Source: JBCCQL01 sp039414355 (GTDB lineage: Bacteria; Planctomycetota; Planctomycetia; Pirellulales; Lacipirellulaceae). Taken from it: a DNA stretch of 35,231 nt. The position numbers and the translations under genes are program-made. The stretch covers positions 1 through 35,231 of the forward strand of contig JBCDJN010000048.1 in assembly GCA_039414355.1 (NCBI GenBank), read 5' to 3'. The stretch's first letter is position 1. Each line of letters opens with the position of its first letter. Shown here in pieces: positions 30,087-35,231 of the stretch. The notes below the pieces were generated by a model. That model saw only the letters and a program-made list of their open reading frames with translations, was not told the origin of the DNA and ran no database searches.

Positions 30087-32282
30087 GTGACGTACGAACT
30101 GCTCGCCACCGCCGCCTTCGGGCTCGAAGCCGTGGTGGTGCGAGAGCTGCAGGCGCTCGGCTACGAAGCCCGCGTCACGCAGCCCGGCAAAGTGGCCTTC
30201 GCCGGCGACGCCGCGGCGATCGCTCGGGCGAACCTCTGGCTCCGCTCCGCCGAGCGCGTGGTCATCGTCGTCGCGTCGTTCGAGGCGACTGACTTCGGCC
30301 AGCTCTTCGACGGCGTCAACGCGGCGCCGTGGGGCGAGTTCATTCCCGCCAGCGGCGCCTTCCCGGTGCGCGGCCGATCGCACAAGTCGCAGCTCTCCAG
30401 CGTGCCGGCGTGCCAGAAGATCGTGAAAAAGGCGATCGTCGAGCGGCTGCTCGCCGATCACCGCACGGGCGAACTGCCTGAAGACGGCCCGCCGTTCGCT
30501 GTGGAAGTCGCCATGCTTAACGATCGCGCGACGATCACGCTCGACACCACCGGCGCCGGCCTACACAAACGCGGCTACCGCCCGGTGGTCGGCCCGGCGC
30601 CGCTGCGGGAGACGCTCGCCGCCGGCATCCTGCAGCTCAGCCACTGGCGGGCTGGGCGGCCGTGGCTAGACCCCTTCTGCGGCACCGGCACGTTCGCCAT
30701 CGAGGCGGCGATGCTCGGCCGGCGGATGGCGCCGGGGCTCAAGCGGGTGTTCGGCGCCGAGCAGTGGTCCACGCTGCCCGCCGAGGCGTGGCGGCTCGCC
30801 CGCGAAGAAGCGGGCGACCTCGTCGAACCGCCGCTCGAAGAACGCCTGGTCGCTACGGACGCGGAGCCCCGCGCCCTCAAGCTCGCCCGCCGAGCGGCGT
30901 GGGAAGCGGGCGTCGACGCCGACATCCACTTCCAAGAGCGGGCTTTCGCCGACACGCTCTCCCGCCGCGACCACGGCTGCCTGTTCGCCAACCCGCCGTA
31001 TGGCGAGCGGCTCGGCGAGCGGCGAGAGCTGCAGGAACTCTACCGCAGCGTGCCGCTGGTGCTGCGGCGGCTCAAGACGTGGAGCCACCACGTGCTGACT
31101 GCGTGGCCGGACTTTGAGCAAACCGTCGGCCAGCCCGCCAGCCGCCGCCGCAAGCTGTACAACGGCCGGATTGCGTGCACGCTCTACACGTATCTCGGCC
31201 CCAAGCCGGGCAGCACGAACGCGGCGCCGGCGATCCAGGCATTGCCTTCGGAAAGCGAACCAAAGGAGACGCCGCCGCCCAGGCAAACGGCACCCGCGCA
31301 GGCCTTTGGCGGACTTCGGCCGGAGTCGCAGCGGCAGTTCGAGGAGTTCGCCAATCGGCTCCGCAAGAACGCCCGGCACCTGCGGCGTTGGCCCACGCGG
31401 CGGGGCGTGACCTGCTTCCGGCTGTACGACCGCGACATCCCCGAGGCGCCGCTGGCGGTTGATCGGTACGAGGACGAAGCGGGCCAGCTCTGGCTGCACG
31501 CCGCCGAGTACGACCGGCCGCACGACCGCACGCCCGCCGAGCACGCCGACTGGCTCGACGGCCTAATGCGGGCCGCGGCCCGGGAGTTGGAAGTTCCCCG
31601 CGAGCGGGTCTTCCTCAAACGCCGCGCCCGCCAACGCGGCGCCCAGCAGTACCAGAAGCTGGGCGAGGCGAGCGTGACGACCGTCGTTGTCGAGGCGGGC
31701 CGGCGGCTGCGGGTGAACTTCTCGGACTACCTGGACACGGGCCTGTTCCTCGACCACCGCACCGCCCGCGGCATGGTGGCCGACGCCGCCGCCGGCAAGC
31801 GGGTGCTGAACCTGTTCGCCTACACCGGCGCCTTCAGCGTCCACGCCGCCACCGCCGGGGCTGCGCACGTGACCACGGTGGACCTCTCGCCAACCTACCT
31901 CGACTGGGCGGCCGACAACCTCCAGCTCAATGGCTGCGAGCCGGGCGAACTGGTGCAGGCCGACAGTCGCGACTTCGTCGCCGACCTGCCACGCGAGCCG
32001 CGGTTCGACCTGGCCGTGGTCGACCCGCCAACGTTCTCCAACAGCAAGCGAACCGAAGACGACTGGGACGTCCAACCCCACGCCGCCCCGTTGCTGCTGG
32101 ACCTGGCCCCACGGATGGCGCCCGGCGGCGAGGTGTTCTTCTCCACGAACAGCCGCCGCTTCAAGCTGGACGAAGAGGCCCTAACCGCCGCGTACGAAGT
32201 GCGAGAAATCTCCCGGCAAACGGTTCCGGAGGATTTTCGAAACAAGCGGATTCATAGGTGTTGGCGCTTGCGGGTGCGGTAA
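30087..32282 (+). CDS. rlmKL: Bifunctional 23S rRNA methyltransferase RlmKL
   Basis: A 731-residue fusion that methylates two positions of 23S rRNA: m2G2445 (RlmL half) and m7G2069 (RlmK half), E. coli numbering. A THUMP region occupies about 1-160. The N-terminal methyltransferase has DPFCGTGTFAIEAAMLGR near 192 and the catalytic NPPYGERLG near 301. The C-terminal one has LNLFAYTGAFSVHAATAG near 573 and VVDPPTFSNSK near 645. Domain order and length match E. coli RlmKL (about 700 residues), apart from a Pro/Ala-rich linker of about 35 residues near 375-410. The start is GTG at 30087; no ATG fits. It is almost contiguous with the DUF2608 gene, though the functions seem unrelated. Confidence 0.95.
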   Translation: MTYELLATAAFGLEAVVVRELQALGYEARVTQPGKVAFAGDAAAIARANLWLRSAERVVIVVASFEATDFGQLFDGVNAAPWGEFIPASGAFPVRGRSHKSQLSSVPACQKIVKKAIVERLLADHRTGELPEDGPPFAVEVAMLNDRATITLDTTGAGLHKRGYRPVVGPAPLRETLAAGILQLSHWRAGRPWLDPFCGTGTFAIEAAMLGRRMAPGLKRVFGAEQWSTLPAEAWRLAREEAGDLVEPPLEERLVATDAEPRALKLARRAAWEAGVDADIHFQERAFADTLSRRDHGCLFANPPYGERLGERRELQELYRSVPLVLRRLKTWSHHVLTAWPDFEQTVGQPASRRRKLYNGRIACTLYTYLGPKPGSTNAAPAIQALPSESEPKETPPPRQTAPAQAFGGLRPESQRQFEEFANRLRKNARHLRRWPTRRGVTCFRLYDRDIPEAPLAVDRYEDEAGQLWLHAAEYDRPHDRTPAEHADWLDGLMRAAARELEVPRERVFLKRRARQRGAQQYQKLGEASVTTVVVEAGRRLRVNFSDYLDTGLFLDHRTARGMVADAAAGKRVLNLFAYTGAFSVHAATAGAAHVTTVDLSPTYLDWAADNLQLNGCEPGELVQADSRDFVADLPREPRFDLAVVDPPTFSNSKRTEDDWDVQPHAAPLLLDLAPRMAPGGEVFFSTNSRRFKLDEEALTAAYEVREISRQTVPEDFRNKRIHRCWRLRVR

Positions 32283-32307
32283 GATCGGCACACCTGCGCA
32301 GAACCCG

Positions 32308-32330
32308 TAGGGTAGGTGGTTCTGCCGGCA
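32308..32330 (+). repeat. GTAGGGTAGG element, left flank of low-GC insert
   Basis: The stretch reads GTAGGGTAGGTGGTTCTGCC followed by GGC. It is near-identical (2 mismatches in 22) to 32909-32930, which begins exactly 600 bases later in the same orientation. The perfect palindrome CTGCCGGCAG at 32323-32332 is part of it. A related sequence occurs inverted at 25831-25852. Confidence 0.65.
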
Positions 32331-32421
32331 GACGATGCAGCCGTGCTGACAGTCAATGCCCGGCCGGTTCACCACCACGTCGGATCCTCCAATGCCGGGA
32401 ACTTTTCCTTGGAGGCGATCA

Positions 32422-32856
32422 ATGAGAACCATGAACGAAGCTATTCATCGGATCGAGAGTTTTCGTCCTAACTTTGACTATGACGAAGCCAGTACATACG
32501 CAGCGCTCGTCAGGCGGTTTTACGCAGGTATGAAGACGCACCTTACAGAAGCGGGCAAACCTCTTGAAACTCCTCTTGTTGATTCAGTTTCGAATCAAGA
32601 CGTTCTCCTGCCTGCTGCAGTCATGGAGCGCTTAGAATCTGCAGTGTCCGCACACGTCGATTACGGCCGAACGGTACGGAACGTTTGCTTATGGCATCTT
32701 CGTGAGGCACTTGCCGTTGAGCTGGGAAGCACTGAGCGCCACGAGAGTCTCTATCAGCCTCTCATTCAAGTGTTGGATAAAGGCGGACATTTCTACGAGC
32801 ATCATGGTGCATTGGCTCTAGGCGATGCTGCAATGATTCCGTTCGTAGGACGATGA
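32422..32856 (+). CDS. Orphan protein in low-GC insert
   Basis: A 144-residue soluble protein I cannot place: mostly helical by pattern, beginning MRTMNEAIHRIESFRPNFDYDEASTYA, without a signal peptide or membrane segment. It has few Ala/Gly/Arg compared with its neighbours. G+C is about 48% in one sampled 60-base line (32521-32580), against about two thirds in rlmKL. The start ATG at 32422 follows GGAGG at normal spacing; the frame upstream to 32356 has no reason to be coding. Flanking repeats at 32308 and 32908 bracket the gene, as for an acquired unit. A small immunity-like or phage-derived protein is possible but not supported by motifs. Confidence 0.6.
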   Translation: MRTMNEAIHRIESFRPNFDYDEASTYAALVRRFYAGMKTHLTEAGKPLETPLVDSVSNQDVLLPAAVMERLESAVSAHVDYGRTVRNVCLWHLREALAVELGSTERHESLYQPLIQVLDKGGHFYEHHGALALGDAAMIPFVGR

Positions 32857-32907
32857 GTGATTTCGCCTTGCTGGTGGAATCTATTGACTCAAGTCATTTT
32901 CAGAGCA

Positions 32908-32930
32908 GTAGGGCAGGTGGTTCCGCCGGC
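32908..32930 (+). repeat. GTAGGGCAGG element, right flank of low-GC insert
   Basis: The second copy of the flanking element reads GTAGGGCAGGTGGTTCCGCC followed by GGC. It starts 600 bases after the left copy, in the same orientation. It lies just past the orphan gene stop and before the end of the dockerin/PEP-CTERM gene. Confidence 0.65.
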
Positions 32931-32973
32931 GGCGTCTGATAGCAACGCTGACTGCCGGCGAGCGACCGCGGCA

Positions 32974-34077
32974 TCATACGCGCCGCGCGCAGCTGACCGC
33001 TATCAAAAGCACGGCCACGACCATGCTCGAAGGCTCAGGCACGCTCGCGCTCAGTGGCGGCGGTTGAACCGTGGCGCCCAGGTTTTCACGCCAGAGGGCG
33101 TAGTCGGCCGCGGTGACCTGGCTGTCGCCGTTTCCGTCAGCAGGAAGGCCCACGCCCTCCTGCCCGAGAGCGTCACGCCACCGAGTGTAGTCGGCGGCGT
33201 CGACTGTGCCGTCGGCGTTGTAGTCGCCGACCACGGTTGCTCGGAACTGCTCGTTGAAGGCGGTCACGTCGGCGATGATGCCCTCGACGTCGGATTGATA
33301 CTCGGTGTAGTCGAGAGACGCCACGTCGGCGCCGTACAGCAGGCTCATCCAGCTCAAAGCGCCCAGCTCCTTGATCATCGGGCCCCCGTGGCCGGGATCG
33401 ATGTCCGTGAACATCGCGTCGCTCGGGCCGATCATCAGCTCCTCATCGGGCAGCAGGCTGAGCACGTCGGGGAGCTCGCCGGCGTCGTAGCGGTGCTTCA
33501 TCTCGGTCGCCACTTTGCCGTAGTGGATGAAGTGAACCGGGTTGTTCGGGTACGCGGCACGGAGCTGCTTGACGATCTGGAAGGTCTGCGCGCCGAGCTC
33601 TTCGGTAAGCGTGTCGTAGAGCACGCTCGGCGTCACCGCTCCCTGAGGCGTCTGCGGGTGGCCCACCAAGAACTGGGTGTCGGGGTTGTGTTTCAACGCC
33701 TCGTCGAACCACCGCGCGTAGTCTTCAAAGGAGCTGTCTTCCTCTGAGTAGACGGTGAGTCCGAACAGGTCGATGTCTCGGTCGTCGAGGTGGCCGATGA
33801 TCTCGTTGCGCTTCGTCGCGTTCTCCCACAGCCGACGAGGCGATCCCGATTGCGCGCCGGAGATCACGATATCGGCGCTGTGGTCAACGTAGCCGTTCGC
33901 CAAGGCGATCGTGCTGAAGTCGCCCGCCACCGGGGCGAAGAAGCTGTGGCCCGCGAACAACCCGCTCACGCCGATGGGAAAGGGGGCGGGGTACGGCCCG
34001 AAGGCGTGCGAGGAACGCATCGCCGCAAGGTGCAAGACGACGGATACGACTAGGACGAGCGGGGCGCCGCGGTGCAT
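32974..34077 (-). CDS. Exported SGNH-like protein with dockerin repeats and PEP-CTERM
   Basis: A 367-residue protein. A signal peptide spans about residues 1-25 (APLVLVVSVVLHLAAM). A catalytic-like domain begins with GLFAGHSFFAPVAG (Ser45, like the GDS/GHS nucleophile of SGNH/GDSL hydrolases) and ends with FTDIDPGHGGPMIKELG, whose Asp and His fit block V. Near 285-340 are two EF-hand-like dockerin repeats, GDYNADGTVDAADYTRWRD and DGNGDSQVTAADYALWREN. The C-terminus VPEPSSMVVAVLLIAVSCARR is a PEP-CTERM anchor. This suggests cell-surface delivery, sorted by the exosortase system (not in the window), and hydrolysis of an ester or acetyl group. ATG at 34077 follows AGGAGG. The SGNH assignment is tentative. 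Confidence 0.78.
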   Translation of the reverse strand: MHRGAPLVLVVSVVLHLAAMRSSHAFGPYPAPFPIGVSGLFAGHSFFAPVAGDFSTIALANGYVDHSADIVISGAQSGSPRRLWENATKRNEIIGHLDDRDIDLFGLTVYSEEDSSFEDYARWFDEALKHNPDTQFLVGHPQTPQGAVTPSVLYDTLTEELGAQTFQIVKQLRAAYPNNPVHFIHYGKVATEMKHRYDAGELPDVLSLLPDEELMIGPSDAMFTDIDPGHGGPMIKELGALSWMSLLYGADVASLDYTEYQSDVEGIIADVTAFNEQFRATVVGDYNADGTVDAADYTRWRDALGQEGVGLPADGNGDSQVTAADYALWRENLGATVQPPPLSASVPEPSSMVVAVLLIAVSCARRV

Positions 34078-34246
34078 GATCGGGTCCTCCTGGGGGTGAG
34101 CGCGCACGACGCTCGCCGAGTGATATGCACTAACCCCTGATCCTTGGCAGAGTATCGCGGTTTCGTCGTCATTGCGGCGATTCCATGTGCCGCAGCGCCA
34201 CTAGAGCAAAGTGGTCGGGTCCGGGAGGCCTTGACCGGAGCTTCGA
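34078..34246. other. Boundary region ahead of the foreign-looking ABC genes
   Basis: This stretch holds the upstream region of the dockerin gene (up to about 34140) and about 100 bases before the permease gene. Composition changes at about 34140. One plus-strand frame ends at TAG 34202-34204 and reads as a possible tail of a broken gene (SIAVSSSLRRFHVPQRH), but no family was recognised. A GGAG lies about 8 bases before the permease ATG. Confidence 0.4.
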
Positions 34247-35161
34247 ATGAGCAAGCCGCGCTTTCGATGGCATATCGTCGTGTTTCTGGCCCCTGCGGTC
34301 CTCGTCTACACGGCCGTCATGATCTTCCCGCTTTTCAACACGTTGCGCCTCGCTCTTTACAGCAAGATCGAGCAGGAACGCGTATTCGTCGGGTTGCAGA
34401 ACTTCACGACGCTGTTCGGCAATCCGATCTGGGCGGACCAGTTCTGGAACGCGCTGGGCAACAATTTCTGGTTCTTTCTCATTCACATGCTGGTTCAGAA
34501 CCCGATCGGGATCGCGCTGGCGGCCATGCTCTCGCATCCGCGGCTCCGGTTCGCGGCCTTCTACCGCTCCGCGATCTTCATTCCGACGATTCTGTCCTTT
34601 GTGATCGTCGGCTTTGCCTGGAAACTCATTCTCTCGCCGATCTGGGGGATCGCGCCGTCGATGCTGGACGCCGTCGGGTTGAAGTCTCTTTATGCCCCCT
34701 GGCTCGGTAAGGAGGAATATGCGCTGACCACCCTGTCGCTGATCTCCGTCTGGCAATTCATCGGCATTCCGATGATGCTTATCTACGCCGCGCTCCTCTC
34801 TATCCCCGAGGAAATTCTCGAAGCGGGCGAGATCGACGGAATAACCGGCATGTCCGCGTTCTGGAAGATCAAGCTTCCGCTGATCCTGCCGTCCATCGGC
34901 ATCATCTCGATCCTGACTTTTGTCGGGAACTTCAATGCCTTCGACCTGATCTATGCCGCCCAGGGCGCGCTGGCCGGCCCCGATTTTTCAACCGATATCC
35001 TCGGCACGTTCCTCTACCGCACCTTCTTCGGCTTCCAGCTGCAACTCGGCGATCCTTACATGGGCTCGGCGATCGCCAGCGCGATGTTCGGCATCATTCT
35101 GTTGGGCGTGTGCATCTATCTCTTCGGCATCCAGACCCGGATGCGCAGATACCAGCTGTAG
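34247..35161 (+). CDS. Sugar ABC transporter permease (MalF/UgpA class)
   Basis: A 304-residue inner-membrane permease of the carbohydrate-uptake class. Six hydrophobic segments are visible, starting with HIVVFLAPAVLVYTAVMIFPLF and ending with SAMFGIILLGVCIYLFGI. The coupling EAA loop is EEILEAGEIDGITGMSAFWKIKLPLILP near residues 193-220, in the expected cytoplasmic loop. The style of the protein and the lower G+C (47-53% in sampled lines) resemble alphaproteobacterial, especially rhizobial, sugar transporters rather than the planctomycete genes to the left. A second permease starts 13 bases after its stop, and no substrate-binding protein is visible upstream. The sugar is unknown. Confidence 0.9.
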   Translation: MSKPRFRWHIVVFLAPAVLVYTAVMIFPLFNTLRLALYSKIEQERVFVGLQNFTTLFGNPIWADQFWNALGNNFWFFLIHMLVQNPIGIALAAMLSHPRLRFAAFYRSAIFIPTILSFVIVGFAWKLILSPIWGIAPSMLDAVGLKSLYAPWLGKEEYALTTLSLISVWQFIGIPMMLIYAALLSIPEEILEAGEIDGITGMSAFWKIKLPLILPSIGIISILTFVGNFNAFDLIYAAQGALAGPDFSTDILGTFLYRTFFGFQLQLGDPYMGSAIASAMFGIILLGVCIYLFGIQTRMRRYQL

Positions 35162-35173
35162 GAGGAAGGGACG

Positions 35174-35231
35174 ATGAACAAGGCACGTTCCAATCCGATC
35201 AACACCGCCGCAATGCACGGTGCGCTGATCC
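35174..35231 (+). CDS. Second sugar ABC permease (MalG class), start only
   Basis: An ATG at 35174, preceded by AGGAGG at 35160-35165, opens a frame reading MNKARSNPINTAAMHGALI to the window edge (19 residues). Position directly after the MalF-class permease and the short soluble N-terminus suggest the partner permease (MalG/UgpE class). The visible part is too short to show a membrane segment or the EAA loop. Confidence 0.6.
   Translation, partial: MNKARSNPINTAAMHGALI

Noticed and set aside
34141..34204. Possible tail of a sugar-binding protein or transposase before the permease
   Set aside because: The reading to TAG at 34202 is too short and matches no family I recognise, so it is only noted in the boundary region.
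34144..34710. Plus-strand frame of 188 codons overlapping the permease
   Set aside because: Out of frame with a well-supported permease and without membrane segments or motifs.

Overview
The window looks like a chromosomal segment of a high-GC planctomycete (phylum Planctomycetota, probably a Pirellulales-type lineage). The pointers are a PEP-CTERM plus dockerin exported protein, a cluster resembling archaeal-type tetrahydromethanopterin (H4MPT) cofactor synthesis in a bacterium, short operons with 4-base ATGA overlaps, and exported proteins of types common in that phylum. This placement rests on gene content; no rRNA or other marker is present.

Layout. 1-3538 (minus): an ABC-export-like operon made of a small membrane protein, a large membrane-anchored protein and an ATPase cut by the left edge. 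3660-6381 (minus): lipA, then cysK followed by a small aspartyl protease and a strong hairpin terminator, with a 365-base gap upstream of lipA that carries two palindromes. 6546-7601 (minus): an exported protein of unknown function. 7739-18411 (minus): a long type II secretion/type IV pilus-like operon. In transcription order it holds a degenerate receiver protein, GspE, GspF, two GspG-like pilins, GspH-, GspI- and GspJ-like pseudopilins, a short PilX/GspK-like protein, a GspL-like (PilM-PilN) protein, a GspM/PilO-like protein and the secretin GspD. The receiver lacks both the phospho-acceptor Asp and the conserved Lys.

18612-26745 (plus) is a cofactor and one-carbon block: an acyltransferase-like protein, an SDR-like protein without the catalytic Tyr, a dihydropteroate-synthase-like protein, pabB, pabA, a DUF447 protein, beta-ribofuranosylaminobenzene 5'-phosphate synthase and purU. 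pABA made by PabB/PabA is the substrate of the RFAP synthase, the first committed step to the H4MPT arylamine moiety. The DHPS-like and DUF447 families are associated with the same cofactor, so the block reads as a pABA-to-methanopterin supply line, with PurU acting on the folate-bound C1 pool.

26767-32282 holds a C-terminally anchored orphan protein (minus), a multi-zinc-ribbon protein (plus), a yeast-FCY1-like cytosine deaminase (minus), an exported HAD-like DUF2608 protein and rlmKL (both plus). 32283-32940 is a low-GC insert: one orphan gene with related repeats starting exactly 600 bases apart on its two sides. 32974-34077 (minus) is the dockerin/PEP-CTERM SGNH-like protein. From about 34140 to the right edge composition and protein style change to those of an alphaproteobacterial sugar ABC transporter, which suggests transfer or a chimeric contig end.

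Several intergenic gaps carry short degenerate repeat elements: AGGCGCGAG units, GGGGCCAGGG units, GAGCTGGGAGCT units and a GTAGGGCAGG element. No tRNA, rRNA, CRISPR array or intact insertion sequence was recognised. Most protein families were assigned by eye from motifs.
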